NCBI GenBank assembly: GCA_039105265.1
Contig: JAPFFF010000053.1
Coordinates: 558,001 to 622,000 of the forward strand
DNA length: 64,000 nt
Source: Tritrichomonas musculus
Taxonomy: Eukaryota > Parabasalia > Tritrichomonadida > Tritrichomonadidae
Reading direction: 5' to 3'
Shown here in pieces: positions 49,126 through 59,542 of this stretch. The stretch's first letter is position 1. Each line of letters opens with the position of its first letter. Position numbers and translations under genes: made by a program. The notes under the pieces are model-generated. The model saw only the letters and a list, made by a program, of their open reading frames with translations. It made no database searches and had not been told where the DNA came from.

Positions 49126-50562
49126 TTAGGAGTAATCATCATAATCATTAGCAACACGTTTTCTTGAAGTAACTTTTCTTTTTTGTTGGGATTTTGTCTT
49201 TGGGTAAACAAAATATGGAGGATCCCGTCTATTAAACACCATTTCTTCTTGAGTCAAAGTTTTTAGTGCTTTCTTGTATTGTATCTTTATTTCATTTAAA
49301 TCAAAAATTGGAACTTGGATGCCGGGCTTTATTAATGGCCAATATTTTGATGCATTCTCAGATGGAGGTATTTTTATCTTGTAAATATTCCATGGAATGT
49401 TGGATGTTGAATGTGCTGGCCTTGTAATTAACGTTTTCAAATAGGGATCAATTATTTCATCATCTTCCATGTCATCAAATATTTCACTTCCTTCTTGAAC
49501 CATCAATTGAACAGCCATTTTCAAACTTGGCGATTGGAGATATGGGTAATAAAATGTCCAGCAAGGAACACCACTTGAATAATAGATCCATGTGAAATTC
49601 AGTGTTCTCAGGATCATCTGGGACATATTTTTAGCTTGATGTTTTTGATTTTCATTCAACTTGTTGTAGTTTTGAAATTGACGATGATCATTTCTGAAGA
49701 AAAGTTTGACGAATTTGTTGAGAGTTGAAACATTGAATGCATCATCATCAATCAGATATATATAATGTGATCGATTGTTTGCATTCTTTGATACATATGT
49801 GTTTAATAATTTTTGAAATGAATTAACATCGTTTGATTCTATTTCTGGAAATGTTGGAATGAAATCATTTCCCAAAAGAAATGATAGTGCAACAATGTCA
49901 TCAATAACTTTGCCTTCATCAATATCATTATTATATCCATATTTGTCATTTCCAAATGGATTATAAATCAAATTTAAGAAATAACGACGAACCTCTGTAA
50001 TGTCAACATAATCAAAATTAGTTCTTCCATTATTCTCCCAAAATTTGATAATATAGAAATTTTCATCAATAAATTTTAGTGAGAGAAAGATTAAATCATT
50101 GTCATTTGAAACAATGAAATGATTTTGATTAGATTTCCAATTTCTTGAATCTTTTTGTTCTCTAAAGTATTGGAAATATTTATGTTCAGATTCACCTGGT
50201 GCATAACAACTGCTGAACAAAAATTGTTTTGACATGATTTTTGATTTGCTTAAAAGATTTGGTATGAATTCTTCTAATGCTTTGTTAACATTTTCCCCAT
50301 ATTGTTCTTCATCATATGATGCTAAAAACCGTTGTTTCGTAGGATATTTGAAATTCGGTTCAAATTCGCTTTCGAATTTCCTTTCTCGCTGTGTTTGAAA
50401 TTTTGCAGCTGGATTTGGTCCATCCATTGCAAGAAACAATGTATCTAATGGCGTGTAGGTTTCAATAAAGTATTGAATTTTAGATAAAAAGATAGGTATA
50501 ACTTCGCTTTCAGAACATTGTTCAAGAGATTTATAATAAAATTGTTTGGCATCAATGAACAA
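49126..50562 (-). CDS. XRN-type 5'-3' exoribonuclease, start unresolved
   Basis: The frame encodes the conserved N-terminal nuclease of Xrn1/Rat1 enzymes, which degrade 5'-monophosphate RNA. Active-site acids are in place: FIDAK, LFLAMDGPNPAAKFQTQRER (with the basic phosphate-binding patch), APGESEHK, NDNDLIF and LLGNDFIP. The protein is short (about 480 residues) and lacks long C-terminal domains. The coordinates give the open frame from a TTG. The first internal ATG comes after the first catalytic Asp. Upstream in frame one reads SFIRRIPQIDTL and then a stop about 30 codons ahead of an intelligible start, so the expected MG[VI]P.F..WL start is missing. The 5' end is frameshifted, eroded, or uses a start I cannot see. 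The catalytic core itself is intact. Confidence 0.75.
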   Translation of the reverse strand: MFIDAKQFYYKSLEQCSESEVIPIFLSKIQYFIETYTPLDTLFLAMDGPNPAAKFQTQRERKFESEFEPNFKYPTKQRFLASYDEEQYGENVNKALEEFIPNLLSKSKIMSKQFLFSSCYAPGESEHKYFQYFREQKDSRNWKSNQNHFIVSNDNDLIFLSLKFIDENFYIIKFWENNGRTNFDYVDITEVRRYFLNLIYNPFGNDKYGYNNDIDEGKVIDDIVALSFLLGNDFIPTFPEIESNDVNSFQKLLNTYVSKNANNRSHYIYLIDDDAFNVSTLNKFVKLFFRNDHRQFQNYNKLNENQKHQAKNMSQMILRTLNFTWIYYSSGVPCWTFYYPYLQSPSLKMAVQLMVQEGSEIFDDMEDDEIIDPYLKTLITRPAHSTSNIPWNIYKIKIPPSENASKYWPLIKPGIQVPIFDLNEIKIQYKKALKTLTQEEMVFNRRDPPYFVYPKTKSQQKRKVTSRKRVANDYDDYS

Positions 50563-51380
50563 TGTATCAATTTGTGGAATACGGCGTATAAAGGAGGACC
50601 TTATATTTGTCTTCAGTCATTTGTTTAAACCTTTAATTCCCATTTGCTGAACAAAATAAAATGAATTAAAAAACTAAATAAATTCTGTTTATTCAAATTG
50701 TTTGGCCAAATGGTTCACATTGACATAAAAATTTTTTCATGAAAAATTGACAAATAAAACATTTATATAATGATTGACAGAAATATTATTGTATTTTGAG
50801 TTTAACCTGATTTTGATTTTTATGTCAACACTCACTGATTAAATTTGATTAAGATAAATTATTGCCAATATCCAAATTTGTTCTGTTTATTAATTTGAAT
50901 AAAACTGATGAAAAAGGAAAAGACACAACATGGATTAATGTGAACGGAGCCAACAATAATTAAAATGGTTTCTTGTTGATTTTTTTTTCTTTTTTTGAAA
51001 GTTGTATCATTCGTAACAATCTCACTGATGAAAGAATCATCATTTGGCATTTCAAAAAACAATCTACTTAAGACATTTCAATGGGAATCTGATAATGAAC
51101 CAGTCATTCGTTTTTGAGAATCAACTTAATATAGAACCATGATCAAACCCAACTTTTTTAAGCATGGTTATTGTTGGAACGCTGGTGATTTAAAATAACA
51201 CTTCATTGAAATTAAATGAAAACTCTCTTTTGGCAGAAAAATCTAAAATTAATGTTATTCATCAAAATGCAAAATCGTGCAATTAACAAACAAATCCAAC
51301 CTAACAGAATTATATTCCTTCTAGGATCATTTTTAATCAAATTTTTAAATAACATTTTGAAACAAATCTTTAAATAAAGT
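50563..51380. other. Spacer with coding-like debris
   Basis: Base composition is less AT-rich than other spacers. Short minus-strand frames (for example 50859-51062, MFFEMPNDDSFISE) look like eroded coding sequence, but no family is recognised. Confidence 0.35.
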
Positions 51381-51389
51381 TTAATATTA

Positions 51390-51905
51390 AATATATGTCA
51401 CACCATTATATGAAGCAATTGAAAAAGGAAATCAAGAAATAGTAAGAAGGAAAAGAAGTCATTTATCGAAAAAAAATGCAAAGAAGATCATGGAAATTTT
51501 CATTTAGCACCCGGATTAAAAGATATACTTGATTTTTTAAAGGAAAAGTATATACCAATTGGAATTGCTTCAATGGCTTGTGAGGGAAATATTAATTTCT
51601 ATATTGATAGTTTCCATCTTTTAAATTGGTTTGATAAAAAAATATTATTTTTGATGACGGGAAAATACCTGGAAAGCCAGATCCCACCATATATCTTCTT
51701 GCTGCAAAGCATATAAATCTTGATCCAAAAGATTGCGTTGTGGTTGAAGATTCTCCCCCCCCATGGAATAGAATCTGCACAAAGAGCAGAAATTGGAATG
51801 ATTATTTCACTTGGTCATGAAAAAGATTTGAATGAACTTATTTCAAAATATGACGTTCATCCAAATATTAGTGATTTTACTGAATTTGATAGAAATATTT
51901 TCTAA
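51390..51905 (+). pseudogene. HAD-superfamily phosphatase relic fused to an ankyrin scrap
   Basis: The main part is a haloacid-dehalogenase hydrolase of the beta-phosphoglucomutase type. HLAPGLKDILDFLKEKYIPI and GIASM are followed, in another frame, by FDDGKIPGKPDPTIYLLAAK and CVVVEDSPPG, and in a third frame by IESAQRAEIGMIIS to the stop at 51905. At least two frameshifts, one in the CCCCCCCC run near 51757-51764, break it. The N-terminal DxD nucleophile motif is absent. Just upstream, 51390-51450, the sequence TPLYEAIEKGNQEIVR is an ankyrin-repeat scrap. So two unrelated gene remnants abut here. Clearly non-functional. Confidence 0.75.
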
Positions 51906-52482
51906 AAGTCGTTTTTTCAACCAACTGTAATTATTAAAATATCAAATGGTATAAAAAGATGATATATAATTTAATATATCATAGAAACACATTAAAGTGT
52001 TATAGTGGTGAGAAAAATATGTATACATATTGAATTATATGTATACGTTATGTTTCTCTTTAAGAAATTAATTACTTTTTATTTTATACTTTGAAATTAT
52101 ATCTTATTTCCTAATTTAATATAATTATTAAATGTAAAAAGATTTTTGTCAAAAATTAAATGAGATATTTATGAATTTTTCATATTAAATTATATTCAAA
52201 TTTTTGAATTAACAGCCATATAACAATTGAAAATCAAGCGTATACATATTTTTCAAAGGTATACATATAATTCCGACCACTATATAAAGAATACATTATT
52301 TTCCTCTTCTCAATTACAAAAATAACCATCTACAAAATAAAAAAATCTCTGAAAAATTCAATTAAACCGTAAAGAAATCTTCTTTATTTTCAATACAAAA
52401 TATTAAACAAAAAAAAACTGAATTTAATATTTTTTTTTTTTGCTTTTCGAGTGAACCAAAACCACAATATTATTTATTTGTC
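51906..52482. other. AT-rich intergenic spacer
   Basis: No gene. The related strings TATGTATACATATTGAATTA near 52018 and GTATACATAT near 52240 and 52260 are small local repeats. Confidence 0.4.
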
Positions 52483-55197
52483 TTATATATCTTCTCCAAA
52501 GCCTTTGTAAAACTCTGGTGAAAGCTCTTTCGCATTTGGATATGTTTGATGAACATCTTTTTCTTTTATGCATTCGATTTCTGATGACAGAACTGGTTTT
52601 AAATCCATATTATATAAGAAATCTTGGTATTGATATGACTCATATAATACTTTAAAAAATAACTCACATATAGCCACCATGACGAGTATTTCACTTTTTG
52701 TATTTTCAGATATATCTGTTCTTTTTTTAAGTTCCTTTTTAATGGCATCAGAACTCGAAAATTTCTTAAGTAATGCCAAACACAATAAAATGAAAGAATG
52801 AATAAATTTATTCATTGATCTAATTAATAAATCAATTGATTTATTGAGATTTTGATTAACTAATTCATTATACATGTAAATATGAGCCAGATTGTACATT
52901 GACAGATAATCATTGCTTTGTCGAATGGCTTCTTTGAAATATTCAATTGCAAGGCCTATATTTTTTTCAATTTTTTCATAACCGTGCTTATATATGATAC
53001 CAAGATTATTTTTGGAAAAATAGTGGTTGAATGATGATGATTCTTTATAATAATGGATGGCTTTTGACATGTCTTTTTTTACATACTTTCCATCATGAAG
53101 CAAAAATCCATGAGCAAAATTTGCTAATCTGTTGTTATTTATTGATGCAAGCATGATTAAATATTTGCCTTTTTTAATATCCTGTTTCACAAATAAACCT
53201 TTATAATAAATATAACCTAGTACAATTTGTGCATTTGAATTATTCTGGTTTGCAGCGAGTGTAAAATAATGAGTTGCTTTATCAATGTCTCTTGTGACAT
53301 ATTGGCAATTTGAATAAATGACACCAAGGCTATGCTGTGCTTCTGGATTATTTTGATTTGCAGCGAGTGTAAAATAATGAATTGCTTTATCAATGTCTCG
53401 TGTGACATATTGGCCTTTATAATAAATGGCACCAAGGATACATTGTGCTTCTGGATTATTTTGATTTGCAGCGAGTGTAAAATAATGAATTGCTTTGTTA
53501 ATGTCTCTTGTGACATATTGGCCATCATAATAAATGACACCAAGGCTATGCTGTGCTTCTGGATTATTTTGATTTGCAGCGAGTGTAAAATAATGAATTG
53601 CTTTATCAATGTCTCTTGTGGCATATTGGCCATCATAATAAATGACACCAAGGCTATGCTGTGCTTCTGGATTATTTTGATTTGCAGCGAGTGTAAAATA
53701 ATGAATTGCTTTGTTAATGTCTCGTGTGACATATTGGTCATCATAATAAATGTTACCTAAGCGATATTGTGCTTTTTGATAATTTTGATTTGCAGCGAGT
53801 TTAAAATAATGAATTGCCTTGTTAATATCTCGTGCATAAAGAAGAATACTACCAAGATAGAATTGTACTTGTGGGATATTTTCTTTTGTTAAGAGTGAAA
53901 TCAAATATACTTCTTTTTCACTATTGAATGTATTCAGAGCTCTAGTTAAAAAAATATTATAAAAAATATGATTTATTTCACTTATATCTGGTCGTTTTGT
54001 TGGATCATCCTCTAGGAATGATTTAAAAATGAAATTTTCATTGATTCTGAATATATTATCTTTTTTTGGTACCTTTCCATACAATATGAAGTGAATGATG
54101 CATCCTAAAGAATAAACATCTGACTTATATGTTTTGTATTTTTCTGGAGCCGCAATTAGATCATCGAAATTATTTGTTTGTTCTTCATTTTCTGTTTCTT
54201 TGCTCACTTTTCGTGCGCAATCAAAATCAATTAATATTGCATCTTTGTTTTGATTGATCATGATATTACTATATTTAAAATCACGATAAATATAATTTTG
54301 TGAATGAAGATAACAAATCGAGAGAAGAAGTTCAAAAATAATGTTATATTTTTCATTCATGCTTAATTTTGCTAAATCATATTTGTCAAGAGTTTTTCCT
54401 TCAACATATTCAAGCAAAAGGTATTTTAGGTTTTTTCCAAATTTAATGTAGCCTATGTATGGAACAATGAAAGGATATCGGATTTTTAAATAATTGTTTC
54501 TTTCTCGTTCATTCAAATATTCATTCCTGTCATGCGGAATTTTCAATGCAAAAATTTCTTCTTTAGGAATATAATAAATTAAATTTACTATTCCACCACT
54601 TCCTTGTCCAAGATTTCTCAATTCAATGTAACTTTTGTTTACATAATACCGGTTTTCTTCTTTATGCTCGGCAAATTTGTCAGATAATTTTTGGTCATGT
54701 CTATTCAGCGAATTTTGGTAACCTTTTTTAATTAAGAGTCCACTTAAGCAATTGACAACCATGTTCCAAAAATTTTGCAACCTTTTGCCATTTCTAATCT
54801 CGAATTCTGTTGAAAAGTTTTGAATTTCTTTGAAAAAGATCTGATTTGTTGAATCAGCTTCAGATTGCATTTTGCAGTTTTCTATAAAGTATTTATCGCA
54901 ATCATCAGTTTTAAAGAAAATATCGTGTAAAATTGAACTTTTGGTTTTATCTTCTTTAGGTAATATAATTATTTTATAATCAAAACCTATAATATAATAA
55001 TTAACGGAGTTATAGATACATTCATCAATAATAATGATTTTTGAATTGCTTTCATACTGTTTTTCACCTTTTTCTGTTTGAATATCTGGATAAAAAATGA
55101 ATATGAACTTATAAAGAATTTCCTTTAAATGATCATTTGTCATATTGATGTTTTTCTCTTTCAACAAGTTTTGAAAATCATGAATAAATTGTTGCAT
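52483..55197 (-). CDS. Protein kinase with C-terminal Sel1-repeat array
   Basis: A 904-residue protein beginning MQQFIHDF. Residues about 185-420 are a protein kinase: glycine loop GQGSGG (197-202), Lys219 in FALKIP, YRD in place of HRD (304-306) in IYRDFKYSNIM, DFD in place of DFG (324-326), and APE (350-352). The catalytic Asp, Asn and metal-binding Asp are kept, so activity is plausible despite the substitutions. The N-terminal 180 residues are not recognised. Residues about 430-800 are Sel1-like repeats of 36 residues (AQHSLGVIYYDGQYVTRDI), which normally form a superhelical protein-binding surface. Six of them are near-identical at DNA level. The layout repeats that of the kinase at 16.2-18.7 kb, but without UBR boxes. 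Confidence 0.88.
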   Translation of the reverse strand: MQQFIHDFQNLLKEKNINMTNDHLKEILYKFIFIFYPDIQTEKGEKQYESNSKIIIIDECIYNSVNYYIIGFDYKIIILPKEDKTKSSILHDIFFKTDDCDKYFIENCKMQSEADSTNQIFFKEIQNFSTEFEIRNGKRLQNFWNMVVNCLSGLLIKKGYQNSLNRHDQKLSDKFAEHKEENRYYVNKSYIELRNLGQGSGGIVNLIYYIPKEEIFALKIPHDRNEYLNERERNNYLKIRYPFIVPYIGYIKFGKNLKYLLLEYVEGKTLDKYDLAKLSMNEKYNIIFELLLSICYLHSQNYIYRDFKYSNIMINQNKDAILIDFDCARKVSKETENEEQTNNFDDLIAAPEKYKTYKSDVYSLGCIIHFILYGKVPKKDNIFRINENFIFKSFLEDDPTKRPDISEINHIFYNIFLTRALNTFNSEKEVYLISLLTKENIPQVQFYLGSILLYARDINKAIHYFKLAANQNYQKAQYRLGNIYYDDQYVTRDINKAIHYFTLAANQNNPEAQHSLGVIYYDGQYATRDIDKAIHYFTLAANQNNPEAQHSLGVIYYDGQYVTRDINKAIHYFTLAANQNNPEAQCILGAIYYKGQYVTRDIDKAIHYFTLAANQNNPEAQHSLGVIYSNCQYVTRDIDKATHYFTLAANQNNSNAQIVLGYIYYKGLFVKQDIKKGKYLIMLASINNNRLANFAHGFLLHDGKYVKKDMSKAIHYYKESSSFNHYFSKNNLGIIYKHGYEKIEKNIGLAIEYFKEAIRQSNDYLSMYNLAHIYMYNELVNQNLNKSIDLLIRSMNKFIHSFILLCLALLKKFSSSDAIKKELKKRTDISENTKSEILVMVAICELFFKVLYESYQYQDFLYNMDLKPVLSSEIECIKEKDVHQTYPNAKELSPEFYKGFGEDI
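53220..53860 (-). repeat. Six near-identical 108-bp tandem repeats in Sel1 array
   Basis: The anchor GCAGCGAGT recurs at 53252, 53360, 53468, 53576, 53684 and 53792, exactly 108 bp apart. Each unit encodes one 36-residue Sel1 repeat. Differences between units are few, pointing to recent duplication or gene conversion. Confidence 0.95.
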
Positions 55198-55737
55198 TGG
55201 CTTAATTTATTATTAAACTTTAATATAATGAAAAAAAAAAAAAAAAAAACAAGACATTTATATTTTGATGAGATATTTGGTCAGTGAAAAATAAGACATC
55301 TATAAAAATTAAAAATATCTTTTGAATTCTATTAAATAAATTAAATACTAAAATGAAATATTTTTAAACTTTGCATATTATGTTTATATCAATGATATAA
55401 TACAAATTTTAAAAACTATGAAAAAAATATTATTGTTTCAATTAATATAATTAAATAAGCCTTTCGATTTAATTAAGGATACCTCCAAAACCTTTTTTCA
55501 GGTATTGGAAGAAGATTTTGTAAAAAGTAATTATTTGTGTGTGTTTTATTCTAAGCAACAATAATAAAGATTTTAAAATAATTTATGCAAAAATAAATTG
55601 TTTCCTGTTTTTACTTTTTTAAATAAACATTTGTGCTTAAAAATAAAAAATATTTATTAAGATATTCATATTTTCAAATCACGTAAAACCCTTTAAAATT
55701 TCCTCTGAAATTTTAAATAACGATTTTTTTTATCAAG
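55198..55737. other. Divergent intergenic region
   Basis: Holds the promoters of the kinase and phosphodiesterase genes. CCTTT at 55690-55694 resembles the alternative trichomonad core-promoter motif, about 45 bases before the phosphodiesterase ATG. A poly(A) run lies near 55230-55249. Confidence 0.45.
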
Positions 55738-58700
55738 ATGTCTTCCATAAAAGTACTCAAGAAAATGACCCAGGCGGCCGAACGACGCTCCCTGGTGAAT
55801 GAACTGATTTCGGTTCGTCCAGCGTCCCCAATCGTTTCTAAACAAATGCATCCATATGAAGTATTTTATAAAGATCCAAATCCTCCACCTCCTCCAATCG
55901 ACCAATTCGCCCCATATCTCTCACGAAAACTTTCATTAAAACGCAAAGAACGTATCGAAAAACTTAAATCAAATAAAAAAACAGAACCTGAAATTAATTT
56001 ATTCCTTACAAAATGCGATCAAGCTAAATCAGACAATAAGAATAATCCTTCCGATAATTTGCCGTCTCTTGCAAATGGAGATAAAAGCGAAAATCGATCA
56101 TCGCCAACTCGCCAGAGATCTACTTCAAGTATGAATGCTAGACCAGCACCAATTTCAACATCATTATCTTCACATTTAAAAATGGAAGAAGCCTTTGATA
56201 AAATAGTATCAGGCTCTGCCACAATTGCATTACATCGACTTATAGAAACTACACTACAGATGTACTTTTTAGCCGAAAAAGTCTTATTTTTCCACGATAT
56301 ATCGTCTGTCAAAGTTCTTTATTGTCCTTCAACTACAGCATATTGTCCACATGGAATTGGAATTATTGGATTTGTACAATTTTCTCGCCAGATATTACGT
56401 TTAACGCAAGCTTCAAGTCATATATCATATTCAGTTGATATTGAAGGCCATATGATATCTCCAGATCAGCAAGTATTAATGTTTCCAATATTTGATACGT
56501 TTTCGAGTGTAAAAGGAATTGTTGCTGTTCTTCGATCAAAGTCATCAGATCCATTTAAAGAAGAAGATGTTAAATTTGCGGAATATTTCCAGAAAAAATG
56601 TCAAATATATTCGAGATGGCTTTTCCAGCCACATCTTGATGACACTTTTGTATCTGATTTAATGAAGACCTACCGTCTCAAACAATTTGTTGAAACAATT
56701 TCAGAGAAGCTTTCCAATTTATTTTGTTGTCGAACAGCTGAAATTTGGCGGTTAAATACAGAAACCGATACAATTTCAACCTATCGTTCAGATTCAAGTG
56801 CAGCCATTGATGTTCCTAGCTCAGAAGCAGGTATTGCTGGCTTTGTTCTACGTCAAGCAGTTCCCGTTTCATGCATTTCGTCACGTGTCCACTCGGCCTA
56901 TTTTGAGAAATCGGACGGAAACGGCGATTATAGTTGTCTAGGGATCCCGGTTCGAGATCCGGACAGTCCGCTTTTTTATGCTGTCATATTGAGAGGGAAA
57001 AGGATGCCACAATTTTTCACCGACAATGATGAAAAAATCCTAGCGCGAGTGATTCCATATGTCATATCGTCATTAACCGCCGCAGAAATCATGGAATTGA
57101 ATGACAAAAATTTGAAAGAATCTATTTATCAACAAAAACAACTCATTGATCTTCTTCGTGTTGCTGAGTTTTTATCAGGACAGCTTCGTATGGAAGATCT
57201 TATTCCAAAGATCATGCAAAAGGCGAAAGAACTCGTTAAATCTGACCGATGTTCGTTATTTACAGTTAACGAAACACACGACAAGCTAGTTACCTCTTTT
57301 TCCGGCGGTTTGGCAAATGCTATTGAGATACCAATCAATGCTGGTATCGTCGGTTTCACAGCGACAACAGGCGAGGTGTTGAACATAGAAGATGCCTATG
57401 ACGATAAGAGGTTTAATAAGGCTACCGATCTTGCCACAGGTTACAGAACGTTAAGTATTTTATCGGTCCCGATTTATGACGAACAAAATCAAATTTGCGG
57501 TGTCACTGAAATGATCAACAAGGTTGATGGTGTCTTTACAAAAGATGATGAAAAAATGATCGAGTTATTCAACGTCTTTTGTGGGATTTCATTACAAAAC
57601 GCAAGACTTTATCGTGCTTCAATTGACCTTTCTCTTCAGCTTCGATCTTTCCTTGAAATTTCAAGTGCGCTCTCACAGCCACAGACAATTAAGAAGTGCA
57701 TTGAGGAGATTCTAAGAAACTCTAGAAAAGTGGTTGGAGCGGTTAGAGCGGCACTTTTTATGGTTGAAAATAATGGAATCAATTTCACGCCTTACGTTCT
57801 TGATGAAGACATCGAAGCTAAGACAAGTAAAGTTGATCAGCAGAAACAACAACAAGAAATAGATGATTCACTTGGCGTTAAACGTGCAATCATTGCTAAA
57901 TTGATGCAAGGAAAGTCAACTGCACAAGACATTGAGAAAGAGAAAGAAGAAGAAGAAAGAAGAACAATCATTGAAAAAGTTATAGCATCGAAGGAATCAT
58001 CAATGGAAAATTTCGTCGATAAACCTGAAAAATCATTCATTTGCGTTCCTATTACTTCTTCTGAAAGAACCGTTATGGGAGCGGTTATGATGCAATGGAA
58101 AAAGAATAAACAAAAGTTTACATTCGATGAACAAAAGTTGCTTGAAAGCTATTCTGTTTTCTTATCAATTTCTCTTGAAAGATCAAAATTAAAGAGCATT
58201 GCTACGCTCGGTGCTTCAGAGGCAGAACTTCAAATGTTCATGACTTCTGAAGAACGTGAACTGACCACTTTACCAGTGAAATTAAAACTAACTGAAAATC
58301 AATTAAGAACTGCAATTTCAAGAGATTTCACACCTGATAAATTTAAAGAAATTGGCCTAATTAAAGAAGTTTTTTATCTCTTTAATTTGTTCGGTTTGAT
58401 GGAAGAATTCCACATCACAAACGAGATGCTGTTTCACTTTTTGAGTCTAATTAAAGAGTCCTATAATAAAGTGCCTTATCATAACTGGATCCATGCAATT
58501 GATGTCACTCAATTCATGGCTTATCAATTGCACACAACAGGTCTTTTGAATACTTTCACTAAGTTTGAAATATTCGCAATGCTTGTTGCTTCAATTTGTC
58601 ATGATGCAAATCACGATGGCTTCACTAATCAGTATAATGTAAAGGCACAAACACCGCTCGGTATTCTCTTCAGAAACCAAAGTGTCATGGAGACACATCA

Positions 58701-59439
58701 TTGCACTGTAATGATAAATATAATGACGCGTGACGAGGCGAATTTAATGCACAGCTTGGACGAAAATCAATCAACAAAAATGTGGTATTTGTTGATTAAT
58801 TTGATATTGTCAACAGACATGGCAAAGCATTTCATTATCGTCGATCAAGGGAATAAAATGGTCGATGAAAAAAGAAAGTGGCAAAAAGACGATAAAGATC
58901 GTCTCTTGGTTATGGAACTGTTAATTAAAGCTGCCGATATTTCTAACGTGTCCAGAAGGTTCGAAATAGCGGATCGTTGGGCATCTGATCTTTGCGAGGA
59001 GTTCTTTAGACAAGGAGACTTGGAGAAGGCAAGCGGAATGGATTGTTCGCCGAATAACGATAGAGAACACATGGATGTGGAAAATAGTCAAATCGCTTTC
59101 TATAGGTCTGTTTGCTTCCCTCTTTTCGAGCTCAATGCAAAAATTAGCCCTGCACTGGAGATTCTCGTGGACCAAATCAAGAGAAACATGGTTGTATGGG
59201 AGAAGAAACTAGAGGAGAAAAAAGAAATGAAGAGGAAACAAGCTGAAGAAGAAGAGAAGAAAAAGAAAGAAGAAGAGGAAGAAAAGGAAGAAAAAGAAAA
59301 TAAAGATGAAGACAAAGATAAAGATAAAAATAAAGACAAAGACAAAGATAAAAATAAAGACAAAGATGGCGCTGATGAAAAAGCAAAACAAGATAAAAGT
59401 AAAGATGCTAATGAAGAAAAGAAAGCGCAAAAAGTTTAA
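55738..59439 (+). CDS. Cyclic nucleotide phosphodiesterase with tandem GAF domains
   Basis: A 1233-residue class I phosphodiesterase that hydrolyses cAMP and/or cGMP to the 5'-nucleotide. After a proline-rich N-terminus come up to four GAF-like domains (about 155-300, 305-450, 465-630, 635-830). The third is the best, with SDRCSLFTVNE, GIVGFTATTGE and an NKxxxxFTxxDE motif that in PDE2/5/6/10/11 supports cyclic nucleotide binding. The catalytic domain (about 850-1165) has HNWIHAIDV (His915, His919), CHDANHDG (His955, Asp956, His959) and ADISN (Asp1067), the full metal-binding set. A Lys/Glu/Asp tail (KDKDKNKDKD) follows and may be membrane- or nucleic-acid-associated. GAF control suggests product or cross-nucleotide regulation of cAMP signalling. 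The ATG follows TATCAAG. Confidence 0.93.
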   Translation: MSSIKVLKKMTQAAERRSLVNELISVRPASPIVSKQMHPYEVFYKDPNPPPPPIDQFAPYLSRKLSLKRKERIEKLKSNKKTEPEINLFLTKCDQAKSDNKNNPSDNLPSLANGDKSENRSSPTRQRSTSSMNARPAPISTSLSSHLKMEEAFDKIVSGSATIALHRLIETTLQMYFLAEKVLFFHDISSVKVLYCPSTTAYCPHGIGIIGFVQFSRQILRLTQASSHISYSVDIEGHMISPDQQVLMFPIFDTFSSVKGIVAVLRSKSSDPFKEEDVKFAEYFQKKCQIYSRWLFQPHLDDTFVSDLMKTYRLKQFVETISEKLSNLFCCRTAEIWRLNTETDTISTYRSDSSAAIDVPSSEAGIAGFVLRQAVPVSCISSRVHSAYFEKSDGNGDYSCLGIPVRDPDSPLFYAVILRGKRMPQFFTDNDEKILARVIPYVISSLTAAEIMELNDKNLKESIYQQKQLIDLLRVAEFLSGQLRMEDLIPKIMQKAKELVKSDRCSLFTVNETHDKLVTSFSGGLANAIEIPINAGIVGFTATTGEVLNIEDAYDDKRFNKATDLATGYRTLSILSVPIYDEQNQICGVTEMINKVDGVFTKDDEKMIELFNVFCGISLQNARLYRASIDLSLQLRSFLEISSALSQPQTIKKCIEEILRNSRKVVGAVRAALFMVENNGINFTPYVLDEDIEAKTSKVDQQKQQQEIDDSLGVKRAIIAKLMQGKSTAQDIEKEKEEEERRTIIEKVIASKESSMENFVDKPEKSFICVPITSSERTVMGAVMMQWKKNKQKFTFDEQKLLESYSVFLSISLERSKLKSIATLGASEAELQMFMTSEERELTTLPVKLKLTENQLRTAISRDFTPDKFKEIGLIKEVFYLFNLFGLMEEFHITNEMLFHFLSLIKESYNKVPYHNWIHAIDVTQFMAYQLHTTGLLNTFTKFEIFAMLVASICHDANHDGFTNQYNVKAQTPLGILFRNQSVMETHHCTVMINIMTRDEANLMHSLDENQSTKMWYLLINLILSTDMAKHFIIVDQGNKMVDEKRKWQKDDKDRLLVMELLIKAADISNVSRRFEIADRWASDLCEEFFRQGDLEKASGMDCSPNNDREHMDVENSQIAFYRSVCFPLFELNAKISPALEILVDQIKRNMVVWEKKLEEKKEMKRKQAEEEEKKKKEEEEEKEEKENKDEDKDKDKNKDKDKDKNKDKDGADEKAKQDKSKDANEEKKAQKV

Positions 59440-59510
59440 TTTGTATATAAGAAGGCGGGGATTAAAAATTATAGAAAGTTATCTTTTAATAATCTAATAT
59501 GTAAACAAGC

Positions 59511-59542
<32 letters not shown>

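Noticed and set aside
53217-53760. Repetitive ORFs in other frames (53217-53744 minus, 53332-53760 plus)
   Set aside because: By-products of the 108-bp Sel1 repeats. The real frame is the kinase.
53220-53860. CRISPR-like regular repeats
   Set aside because: Units are contiguous 108-bp coding repeats without unique spacers, in a eukaryote.
59100-59430. Antisense Leu/Phe/Ser-rich ORFs that look like membrane proteins
   Set aside because: They are the reverse complement of the Lys/Glu-rich tail of the phosphodiesterase.
59510-59537. Long T run as an RNA polymerase III terminator
   Set aside because: No tRNA or other Pol III gene is found next to it. It is probably a slippage product or relic of a poly(A) tail.
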